From Planctomycetaceae bacterium (GTDB lineage Bacteria > Planctomycetota > Planctomycetia > Pirellulales > Thermoguttaceae): a DNA stretch of 5,072 bases. The stretch lies in NCBI GenBank assembly GCA_031283515.1, contig JAITBS010000521.1, positions 1-5,072 on the forward strand, read 5' to 3'. Shown here piece after piece: positions 1-5,072 of the stretch (the first letter of the stretch is position 1; every line of letters begins with the position of its first letter). The notes under the pieces are model-generated. The model saw only the letters and a list, made by a program, of their open reading frames with translations, ran no database searches and was not told the origin of the DNA. Made by a program: the position numbers and the translations under genes.

Positions 1-271
1 AAATATTGGAAACTTTTTCTGTTCCATGAATAAAAGATTGACTTAATTTTACTCGGTACTCATTCATACACTGCTTGCGGGTAACTGAAAAAACCTCTAT
101 ACGACAACCCGACTGCAATGAATCAGAAACCAACTCTCGAAGCGCTGCTTCATAACACAATCTAGCTTCTCGTTCAGTTATCATACTTCTATAATCTGTA
201 CCAACCGGCTCAAAAGAACATTCAACCGGAACACCTAAAAAATCTATTACACTATCTGTTGTAAATTTCAT
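1..271 (-). CDS. Hypothetical protein, 3' end cut by window edge
   Basis: An open frame starts at the ATG at 271-269 and runs for 90 codons without a stop to the left edge, so the C-terminus is missing. I do not recognise the family. The visible part is soluble, with no signal peptide or membrane segment. It begins MKFTTDSVIDFLGVPVE, has a charged, probably helical stretch at residues 31-48 (ITEREARLCYEAALRELV), and then a likely strand, RIEVFSVTRK (57-66). Four cysteines (18, 39, 56, 68) are scattered and form no obvious metal site. The start is well supported: it overlaps the stop of the upstream small gene as ATGA, and an AGAGGT ribosome-binding site lies 5 bases before it. Three of the five visible isoleucines use ATA, a mild hint of unusual codon use. 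Its job is probably linked to that of the coupled upstream gene. The reading frame is fairly secure; the function is unknown. Confidence 0.7.
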   Translation of the reverse strand, partial: MKFTTDSVIDFLGVPVECSFEPVGTDYRSMITEREARLCYEAALRELVSDSLQSGCRIEVFSVTRKQCMNEYRVKLSQSFIHGTEKVSNI

Positions 272-558
272 TTTTTACCTCTGTTCAATTTCACTAATGT
301 TTCACAGTCTTCAAAAAAATCTGCCATCTCGCGCATACGTTTAGCACGCTGGATAAGTGATTTTTTCGGATCTTCTATGTCCCGGGTTTTCTCCCAAAGC
401 AAAAGGAGAACGGATAGAACCGGCTCAAAAGATAACGGTATTCGACAGAGTTTCGTCGGCTCGCCAAACTTAAAAGGACGACCGGTTTTTCGCTTAGAAA
501 TTACCGGAGAAGATAATTCTGATTTTTCCGCTTTCGTTACAATTGATTTGTTTTTCAT
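268..558 (-). CDS. Small basic protein, possible ribbon-helix-helix-like DNA binder
   Basis: This is a 96-residue protein if started at ATG 558. A GTG at 606 would give 112 residues, but its extra 16 residues come from a repeated leader sequence and no Shine-Dalgarno precedes it, so ATG 558 is preferred; it has only a weak GGG about 7 bases upstream. The protein has a basic segment with an AT-hook-like core (KRKTGRPFKFGEPTK, residues 22-36). Next comes a short possible strand (LCRIP) and a hydrophobic helix (SFEPVLSVLLLLWEK), then a charged C-terminal helix and a basic end (LNRGKK). A GRP-linker followed by TK-x-x-RIP and a helix is reminiscent of small ribbon-helix-helix-type accessory proteins, but this is inference from the pattern and not a confirmed family. 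The stop overlaps the start of the next gene by 4 bases (ATGA), so the two are likely made together. Function is unknown; a self-regulating DNA-binding protein is one possibility. Confidence 0.6.
   Translation of the reverse strand: MKNKSIVTKAEKSELSSPVISKRKTGRPFKFGEPTKLCRIPLSFEPVLSVLLLLWEKTRDIEDPKKSLIQRAKRMREMADFFEDCETLVKLNRGKK
277..282 (-). promoter_or_regulatory. Ribosome-binding site of the left-edge gene
   Basis: AGAGGT on the minus strand lies 5 bases before the ATG at 271, inside the last codons of the upstream small gene. It supports ATG 271 as a true start and indicates translational coupling across the ATGA overlap. Confidence 0.6.
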
Positions 559-619
559 AGGATACCCAAAAAGTAAAGGATAGCCTAGAAATACAGACTT
601 ATTCACCCGAAAAATATCG

Positions 620-651
620 CTTATGTCCGGTTATTCCTAACCGAACATAAG
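620..651 (-). terminator. 14-bp hairpin after accA; terminator or leader structure
   Basis: The arms CTTATGTTCGGTTA (651-638) and TAACCGGACATAAG (633-620) enclose a GGAA tetraloop of the GNRA type on the minus strand. The single arm discrepancy is a G-U wobble in minus-strand RNA but a C-A mismatch on the plus strand, which favours a minus-strand RNA structure. A short U-rich stretch (UAUUUUU) begins 3 bases after the stem, which is weak for an intrinsic terminator. It lies 91 bases after the accA stop and before both possible starts of the next gene. It could terminate accA, sit in the leader of the small genes, or act as a dyad operator. Confidence 0.55.
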
Positions 652-682
652 AAACATTATCGGACGTTACTAGGGCGGATAA

Positions 683-688
683 ATCATA
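683..688 (-). promoter_or_regulatory. Possible -10 box (TATGAT) for the small gene pair
   Basis: TATGAT on the minus strand sits in an AT-rich stretch between accA and the small genes. It matches the TATAAT consensus at five of six positions, but the hexamer 17 bases upstream (ATTATC) is a poor -35 element. If used, transcription would begin near 675 and the hairpin at 620-651 would be in the 5' leader. This is weak evidence in AT-rich DNA. Confidence 0.2.
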
Positions 689-741
689 TTTTTGTTCTTA
701 AATTTGATAATTAAAATAAGATTTGATCTGGATTCAAACGG

Positions 742-1710
742 TTAATTTTCCGTTTTCAATTCCTCAAATACTCCAAGTTTACGGAAACGTTTATAACGTT
801 CAGAAACAAGACGGTCAATCGGAACTTTGACAAGTTCTCTGAGCTGGTTCCGCAAATAATGTTTCAAGCGGGAAGCCGCTAAATGCGGATCACGATGCGC
901 CCCACCAAGCGGTTCCTCAATAATCTCTTCAATCACTCCAAAACCCAATAAGTCTTTTGAACGCATTTTGAGTGCTTCTGCTGCTTTGTCTTTGTGCTCT
1001 CCACTCTTCCAAAGAATCCCCGCACAACCCTCTGGGCTAATAACAGAATAATAAGCGTGTTCAAGCATCGCCACACGATCACCAACCCCAACACTAATCG
1101 CTCCACCTGACCCCCCTTCCCCAATAACAACACAAATAATCGGCGTTGGTAATCTAGACATTTCGAACATTAATTCCGCAATCGTAAGAGCAACCCCACG
1201 CTCCTCCGAAGCAATACCCGGAAATGCCCCCGGTGTATCAATTAAACTAATGATCGGAAGATGAAACTTCGCCGCCATCCGCATCATCCGTAACGCCTTT
1301 CGATACCCCTCCGGATGGGGACAACCAAAATTACAAACTTGCCGCTCCTTGAGATTCCGACCCTTATGTTGACCCACCACCATAACCTTGAACTCATCAA
1401 GTTTTGCCCACCCCGTGCGAATCGCCGGATCATCTCCAAAGAAACGATCACCATGTAACTCAATAAATTCGTCAAAAACCATCTCAAGATAATCAACTGT
1501 CTGCGGGCGATTCGGATGACGAGCCACCTCAACCGTCTCCCAAGGTTGAAGTGAAGCATAAATTTCTTTTTGAAGTTGCAGCAGACTTTTGCGAAGTTGA
1601 GCTATCTCCTCCCGAACCTCCGATGTAGAAGAATCCTTTTTAAGTGATTCAATTCGGGCTTCAAGTTCGAAAATCGGTCGCTCAAACGAAAGGTGTTGTA
1701 CGGATTGCAT
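742..1710 (-). CDS. accA: Acetyl-CoA carboxylase carboxyltransferase subunit alpha
   Basis: This is the alpha subunit of the carboxyltransferase half of acetyl-CoA carboxylase. With AccD it moves the carboxyl group from biotin on AccB to acetyl-CoA, giving malonyl-CoA, the first committed step of fatty acid synthesis, in the cytoplasm. The 322-residue protein is full length (E. coli AccA is about 319). It has an N-terminal helical coiled region (about 8-55), the signature HPNRPQTVDY (65-74), HKGR (115-118), PEGYRKALR (133-141), DTPGAFPG (158-165), the glycine-rich oxyanion-hole region IGEGGSGGAISVG (196-208), and ISPEGCAGILWKS (224-236). The alpha subunit normally lacks the zinc finger, which is carried by AccD; none is seen here. 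ATG 1710 fits the family N-terminus (FERPIFELEARI), although no Shine-Dalgarno precedes it. No accD lies nearby in the window, so the subunits are encoded apart or outside. The gene is flanked by non-coding gaps and is probably its own transcription unit. Confidence 0.97.
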   Translation of the reverse strand: MQSVQHLSFERPIFELEARIESLKKDSSTSEVREEIAQLRKSLLQLQKEIYASLQPWETVEVARHPNRPQTVDYLEMVFDEFIELHGDRFFGDDPAIRTGWAKLDEFKVMVVGQHKGRNLKERQVCNFGCPHPEGYRKALRMMRMAAKFHLPIISLIDTPGAFPGIASEERGVALTIAELMFEMSRLPTPIICVVIGEGGSGGAISVGVGDRVAMLEHAYYSVISPEGCAGILWKSGEHKDKAAEALKMRSKDLLGFGVIEEIIEEPLGGAHRDPHLAASRLKHYLRNQLRELVKVPIDRLVSERYKRFRKLGVFEELKTEN

Positions 1711-1739
1711 AACAAGAATAAAAAATAATCAGCGGCGAA

Positions 1740-1798
1740 AAGAGTGAAATTATGAGAGATTTTCCATTTACGAGTTTTTTTTGCTCTCTTTCACTCTT
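1740..1798 (-). repeat. Inverted repeat, 10-bp arms, in accA leader
   Basis: AAGAGTGAAA (1740-1749) and its perfect complement TTTCACTCTT (1789-1798) flank a 39-base AT-rich loop containing a T8 run. A shorter inner pairing (GAGAG 1754-1758 with CTCTC 1784-1788) can extend the structure. It lies between the methyltransferase gene and the accA start, ending 29 bases before the ATG. No U-tract follows directly on either strand, so it is not a standard terminator. A 5' leader structure of accA is possible; chance in low-complexity DNA is also possible. Confidence 0.35.
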
Positions 1799-1828
1799 AT
1801 ATTTTTACAATCATTCTAATAATAACGC

Positions 1829-1924
1829 CTAAATAAGCAAGACACCTTTTGCCGTTTCAACCAAATAACCGGAAATCTCAGTCAATCCGTTATTCTCCGT
1901 AATATCAATAAATCCTGTTGAGAA
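1829..1924 (-). pseudogene. Possible frameshifted C-terminal tail of the methyltransferase
   Basis: Just past an A7 tract (1926-1932), the +1 frame relative to the methyltransferase stays open for 31 codons to a TAG at 1829-1831. It reads like real protein (GFIDITENNGLTEISGYLVE and on), with ordinary codons such as GAT, GAG, GGT and GAA. Removing one base at or near the tract would join it to the methyltransferase and extend the product from 282 to about 307 residues. The intact product ends in an unremarkable KTKKLLNRIY. This could be a natural frameshift that trimmed a dispensable tail, a sequencing or assembly error in a homopolymer, or a chance open frame. I do not recognise the tail as any domain. 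Confidence 0.35.
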
Positions 1925-2753
1925 GTTTTTTTGTTTTTGGGGTGTTGTGAATATTTTTACCGAAAAGATTAAGACGTTTTTGACATTGTTCCCAGTATTC
2001 TTTTGATAATTCAAAGCCGAGAAATTGCCGACCGAGTTTTTGGGCAGTCACAACAGTTGTCCCGCTGCCGAGAAAAGGGTCAAGAATTTTTTCGTTTGGA
2101 TGACTGGATATTGTAATAATTCGTTCGAGAATTGCTTCCGGCATCTGGCAACCGTGCCATCCTTCACGTTCTTTAAACGTACCGCAAACCCGCGAGATAA
2201 ACCAGGTATCTTTATCAAAACCAAATTCATGTTCCAGCTCCTGCGGGCGGAGAACCCATGTATCATCCGGCAAACGCCCTTTCGGATTCGCACGCTTATC
2301 TTTGTAAACGAGTTGCCGCGCACTCGGGATGCGGATGGCGTCATCGTTGAAGGTGAATTGGTTGGCGTTTTTGACGAAGTAAAACAGATGAACGTGTGAG
2401 CGTGTGAATTTTTGTTTGCAGTTAACACCGAAGGTGTAATACCAAATCACCCAATTCCGGCAGATGAAACCGAGTTCTCGTGTTGCGATCATTTTTAATT
2501 CGGCGGCATATTCGTCACCGATAGCCAGCCAAAAAGTTCCATCCGGTTTCAAAAGACGATACACTTCGGTTATCCATTGTTTTGACCAGTTCCAATAATC
2601 ATTGTCATTGAGTTTATCGTCATAGACATCGTACTTGTAACCGATATTGAACGGCGGATCGGCAAAAACCAGATCAACCGAACCCTCCGGTAATCCCCGC
2701 ATCCCCTCAATACAATCACAGTTATAAATCGTATTCCACTCAATAACCGTCAT
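1905..2753 (-). CDS. Beta-class DNA methyltransferase (N6-adenine or N4-cytosine)
   Basis: This enzyme transfers a methyl group from S-adenosylmethionine to the exocyclic amino group of adenine (N6) or cytosine (N4) in a specific DNA site. It is 282 residues. The catalytic motif IV is DPPF (32-35, in ADPPFNIGY) and precedes the SAM-binding motif I DPFLGSGTT (225-233); this order defines the beta class (Pfam N6_N4_Mtase type). A likely motif II acidic end follows at FLGFEL (244-249), and QMPEAILERII (203-213) precedes motif I in the usual place. The middle (about 110-200), with KDKRANPKGRLPDDTW (151-166), should hold the target-recognition region; the site cannot be read from sequence. A good Shine-Dalgarno, AGGA 6 bases before ATG 2753, supports the start. 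No restriction endonuclease lies next to it, so it may be a solitary methylase or the remnant of a restriction-modification pair. The C-terminus may be shortened by a frameshift. Confidence 0.93.
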   Translation of the reverse strand: MTVIEWNTIYNCDCIEGMRGLPEGSVDLVFADPPFNIGYKYDVYDDKLNDNDYWNWSKQWITEVYRLLKPDGTFWLAIGDEYAAELKMIATRELGFICRNWVIWYYTFGVNCKQKFTRSHVHLFYFVKNANQFTFNDDAIRIPSARQLVYKDKRANPKGRLPDDTWVLRPQELEHEFGFDKDTWFISRVCGTFKEREGWHGCQMPEAILERIITISSHPNEKILDPFLGSGTTVVTAQKLGRQFLGFELSKEYWEQCQKRLNLFGKNIHNTPKTKKLLNRIY

Positions 2754-2759
2754 ATTTAT

Positions 2760-2763
2760 TCCT
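2760..2763 (-). promoter_or_regulatory. Ribosome-binding site of the methyltransferase
   Basis: AGGA on the minus strand is 6 bases before the ATG at 2753, the clearest Shine-Dalgarno among the known genes here. nth and accA lack one. Confidence 0.55.
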
Positions 2764-2852
2764 AATTTTTCGTTTCCTATTTTATTGTCAGTGAGGAACC
2801 GGTTTCCGATAAGTCAATCCGTAATCGTGTTATTTTGTACCGATCCATGCCG

Positions 2853-3497
2853 TCAGATATTTATTTTGGGACAAAATTTTTTGAACGGACACTGTTCGCA
2901 ATTGGGTTTTCGAGCATTACAGTTTGTGCGTCCGTGCAGGATCATTGCGTGACTCAAAAAGGTCCAATCGTTTTGCGGGAAAACGGACATTAATTCTTGT
3001 TCGACTTTTTCCGGCGTTGTCCCGACCGCCAATCCCATTCGATGCGATAAGCGGAAAACATGCGTGTCCACAACAAATCCGTCATTCCGCCCAAAACCAT
3101 TGCCAAGAACAACATTAGCCGTTTTACGCCCTACTCCCGACAAGGACGTTAACGAATCCATTGAATCAGGAACATTACTGTTAAAACGTTCCGCTATTTG
3201 CCGGCAAGCTTCTTGAATATTCTTTGCTTTATTGTGATAAAAACCGGTTGTTCGAATCATTTCTTCAATATCTTTGAGCGGCGCCTTCGCGAAGTCTTTG
3301 ACCGAGCGGTATTTTGCGAACAGTTCCGGCGTTACCTTATTAACTTGAACATCAGTACATTGCGCCGACAAAATTGTTGCGATTAAAAGTTCGAGCGGCG
3401 ATAAGAAACGAAGCGAACAACCGGCATCAGGAAAATGTTTTTTTAATCCTGTTAAAAATTTTGTTGCAAGCTGTTTGGTGTCGGGTTTTATGTTCAT
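2853..3497 (-). CDS. nth: Endonuclease III, bifunctional DNA glycosylase/AP lyase
   Basis: This base excision repair enzyme removes oxidised pyrimidines (such as thymine glycol) from DNA and cuts the strand at the abasic site by beta-elimination. The 214-residue protein is full length (E. coli Nth is 211). It shows the helix-hairpin-helix LSGVGRKTANVV (119-130) with the catalytic lysine K125, and the catalytic aspartate D144 in VDTH (143-146). The C-terminal [4Fe-4S] cluster has cysteines 193, 200, 203 and 209 with C-X6-C-X2-C-X5-C spacing. The N-terminal LLIATILSAQCTD (37-49) is also typical. All key residues are intact, so it should be active. ATG 3497 matches the family N-terminus; no Shine-Dalgarno is visible before it. 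It sits 93 bases after the glycosyltransferase stop, a gap holding a palindromic element, and 99 bases before the methyltransferase start. The MutY alternative is unlikely because the protein is short and has the lysine typical of Nth. Confidence 0.97.
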   Translation of the reverse strand: MNIKPDTKQLATKFLTGLKKHFPDAGCSLRFLSPLELLIATILSAQCTDVQVNKVTPELFAKYRSVKDFAKAPLKDIEEMIRTTGFYHNKAKNIQEACRQIAERFNSNVPDSMDSLTSLSGVGRKTANVVLGNGFGRNDGFVVDTHVFRLSHRMGLAVGTTPEKVEQELMSVFPQNDWTFLSHAMILHGRTNCNARKPNCEQCPFKKFCPKINI

Positions 3498-3513
3498 AAA
3501 AGGAGATTTATTG

Positions 3514-3578
3514 CCGTCCGCAGGTTACGCAGGTAAACACAGAAAAAACCGGCGAATCTCAGCACAATCTGCGGACGG
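3514..3578. repeat. 65-bp palindromic intergenic element with 13-bp ends
   Basis: CCGTCCGCAGGTT (3514-3526) and AATCTGCGGACGG (3566-3578) are complementary at 12 of 13 positions, the exception being a G-U wobble on the plus strand. They flank a 39-base centre. On the minus strand the element contains the near-tandem ACCTGCG units TTTACCTGCG and TAACCTGCGG near one end. It fills most of the 93-base gap between the glycosyltransferase stop and the nth start. Its ends and the CTGCGT/CTGCGGA wording recall dispersed intergenic repeats that sometimes get translated into spurious NLRTA-type peptides. It could also form a terminator-like stem after the glycosyltransferase, but no U-run follows the stem; the T6 run is in the loop. 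Confidence 0.5.
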
Positions 3579-3590
3579 AAATAATTTGTA

Positions 3591-5072
3591 TTATTTACGG
3601 ACGGTGTTTGTTTTGGAAACGAGAAACACTTCAAGATTGTTTTCGACAGGGTCGAAACGTTTTTTGTTGAAGGATGTTTCGAAAACGGCGTTACGGCTAA
3701 GCCATCGGCGAAGGTCTTGGTCAAATCCGCCGCGCCCGCTATGAAGTACAATCCATAATCTGCCGTTACCGCCGGTTTCGGTATCGAGAATTGTTTGTAA
3801 TTTTTCAGCGGTATTTTCTATACTCAACGGGATATGCGGTGTGTTGTTGGGGATATAATATTGAGCGGTTCCCATCATGAATCCGGTGAGACGATCACCG
3901 TCTTCCCAATGTTCTGCGACATACTGGAAGGCGGCGCGATAATCCGGTCGATTGCCGTCTTGGTAATAACTGTACAGAGTCGGGAAATTCAGCAAGATCG
4001 CAGCGGCAACCCACATCACCGCAAGAACAGAACGGAATGGAATAGATAATGTTAAAAGCAGTTGATAGATTTTTCGGATAAAAATTGTTGCGGTTACGAG
4101 AAACGGGAATATAAAAAGGAATCCGTAAAGAGGTTGATAAACGATTTTGAGCGGCAGCACCCAAACGGCAAGACCGGACACCAGAACAAGAATAAACCAA
4201 TAAGCGTTACCATCCTTTCTGATATTGACGAGCGTAAGAGCGGTTCCGAGAATACTGAACAACAGAAGATGCCAGCCGAGTGATTGGACGAAAGCCATTG
4301 CGGCGTGCAATGGAGTGTAACCCCATGAGGAGTTGGCATTCCATGAAGCCGTCAGCGGAGTAATATGGAAAACGAAAATTCCGAGCAATACAATTGACCA
4401 CAACAACAGCCAGAGGGCGATGTTCCTTGTTTTAACAGAAAACAACACGTTACCCTGTTTTTCGGCACATAAAAAGTTGATCGGCACTGCTGCGAGCACG
4501 CCGCCCCAGATAATTCCGCCAAACGTGTTGCTCAAGATCAGGAGCACGGCAAAAGGTCCTAACCAAAACGCTGCTGTTTGCGAGCGGTTGACAGCAACAT
4601 AGGCGCCGAGAAGAATCACAACCGAAATGAGCAGAAAAGAAAGAATATAAAAGCGATTACATTGACTGTGTAAAATATGTTCCGGCAACAGCAGGATCAG
4701 CAAGGCAAGAATAAACGAGCCGGAAAAACCGATTAACGGTTGTGCTAAAAGGAAAATCACGGCAACACTTAATGTTCCGAGTATTGCCATCAACATCCGC
4801 GAACCGAATTCATCTTCGCCGAAGAGTTGGTAATCGAGTTGGTGCACGGCGTAAGCTGCCGGAAGAAGGTGCGGCAAACGATAATATTGAGTATTTTCGG
4901 GTTGAACAGTTCCATTGCGAAGATATTCATTGGGAACAGTGGTTTCACCGAAGAGGATTTTTGTTTCCAATGTGGTGAAGAGTTCGTCGAAGCCGAATGA
5001 CCAATCTCCAAGTTTGTAGAAACGCAGCACGCCGGCAACAAAAATTAACAGCAGAAAAACGATAAGTAATTG
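3591..5072 (-). CDS. GT39/ArnT-like membrane glycosyltransferase, N-terminus missing
   Basis: This is an integral membrane glycosyltransferase that probably uses a polyprenyl-phosphate sugar to glycosylate a protein or lipid on the outer face of the membrane; the substrate is unknown. The frame is open to the right edge, giving 493 visible residues plus a missing N-terminus. A GTG at 5030 could be taken as a start, but the 14 codons upstream encode the rest of the first membrane helix (LLIVFLLLIFVAG), so the true start lies outside. After this helix comes the acidic pair D29-E30 in WSFGFDE, the place of the catalytic acidic residue in the GT-C fold. SRMLMAILGTL and SQCNRFY (136-142) are also typical of the PMT_2/GT39 group. 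About ten helices are visible (roughly 92-112, 115-131, 141-161, 169-200, 217-239, 262-283, 290-311, 314-332, 346-364). A soluble C-terminal part (365-493) contains RPDYRAA and probably lies outside the membrane. No neighbour hints at the acceptor. Confidence 0.88.
   Translation of the reverse strand, partial: QLLIVFLLLIFVAGVLRFYKLGDWSFGFDELFTTLETKILFGETTVPNEYLRNGTVQPENTQYYRLPHLLPAAYAVHQLDYQLFGEDEFGSRMLMAILGTLSVAVIFLLAQPLIGFSGSFILALLILLLPEHILHSQCNRFYILSFLLISVVILLGAYVAVNRSQTAAFWLGPFAVLLILSNTFGGIIWGGVLAAVPINFLCAEKQGNVLFSVKTRNIALWLLLWSIVLLGIFVFHITPLTASWNANSSWGYTPLHAAMAFVQSLGWHLLLFSILGTALTLVNIRKDGNAYWFILVLVSGLAVWVLPLKIVYQPLYGFLFIFPFLVTATIFIRKIYQLLLTLSIPFRSVLAVMWVAAAILLNFPTLYSYYQDGNRPDYRAAFQYVAEHWEDGDRLTGFMMGTAQYYIPNNTPHIPLSIENTAEKLQTILDTETGGNGRLWIVLHSGRGGFDQDLRRWLSRNAVFETSFNKKRFDPVENNLEVFLVSKTNTVRK

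Noticed and set aside
2025..2399. A 124-codon plus-strand frame opposite the methyltransferase.
   Set aside because: It lies antisense to a gene with clear motifs, has no ribosome-binding site, and its protein is not like any family; it is a shadow frame.
1880..2822. The 11-mer AGTCAATCCGT occurs on both sides of the methyltransferase gene (1880-1890 and 2812-2822), suggesting flanking direct repeats from an insertion.
   Set aside because: A few 11-base repeats are expected by chance in 5 kb, the flanking bases do not extend the match, and no transposase or integrase is present.
2754..2852. The nth to methyltransferase gap, with an AACCGGTT palindrome.
   Set aside because: The palindrome is only 8 bases and there is no terminator-like stem with a U-tract; apart from the AGGA site I see nothing supportable in it.
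3475..3744. An 89-codon plus-strand frame with AAGGAG inside it.
   Set aside because: It runs antisense across the nth start, the palindromic element and the glycosyltransferase end; AAGGAG lies inside the frame and does not precede its ATG.
3494..3751. An 85-codon minus-strand frame containing FAGFFCVYLRNLRTA.
   Set aside because: It overlaps the glycosyltransferase end in another frame, and its NLRTA-like part comes from the palindromic repeat, a known kind of spurious translation.
742..5072. Possible single operon of all minus-strand genes.
   Set aside because: Gaps of 93 to 194 bases with structured elements in three of them, and unrelated functions, argue for separate or only partly linked transcription units.

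Overview
All recognisable genes lie on the minus strand, so transcription runs from high to low coordinates. In that order they are: a polytopic membrane glycosyltransferase of the GT39/ArnT-like type (3591 to beyond the right edge, N-terminus missing), endonuclease III (nth, 2853-3497), a beta-class adenine/cytosine-N4 DNA methyltransferase with no visible partner nuclease (1905-2753), the acetyl-CoA carboxylase carboxyltransferase alpha subunit (accA, 742-1710), and two small unrecognised genes that overlap by an ATGA junction (268-558/606, and 271 to beyond the left edge).

The organism is a bacterium of moderate GC by eye. The style of AccA (the stretch around EHAYYSVISPEGCAGILWK, the RYKRFRKLGVF end) and of the glycosyltransferase (SQCNRFY, RPDYRAA), together with starts that often lack a Shine-Dalgarno sequence (nth, accA), resemble Planctomycetes as I remember them. 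This is an impression and not a search result.

The gaps between genes are 93, 99, 194 and 135 bases, so this looks like co-oriented neighbours and not one tight operon. Only the two small genes at the left look translationally coupled. The known genes do unrelated jobs (envelope glycosylation, base excision repair, DNA methylation, fatty acid synthesis) and do not form an evident pathway.

Three non-coding structures stand out. One is a compact 14-bp hairpin (620-651), fully paired only as minus-strand RNA, between accA and the small genes. One is an inverted repeat of 10-bp arms in the accA leader (1740-1798). One is a palindromic intergenic element between the glycosyltransferase and nth (3514-3578), whose internal ACCTGCG units resemble dispersed intergenic repeats. 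The methyltransferase may also have lost a 31-residue C-terminal tail through a one-base change near an A7 tract. I see no convincing new defence or mobile system. The best candidates for unexplored biology are the small coupled gene pair and the palindromic repeat.
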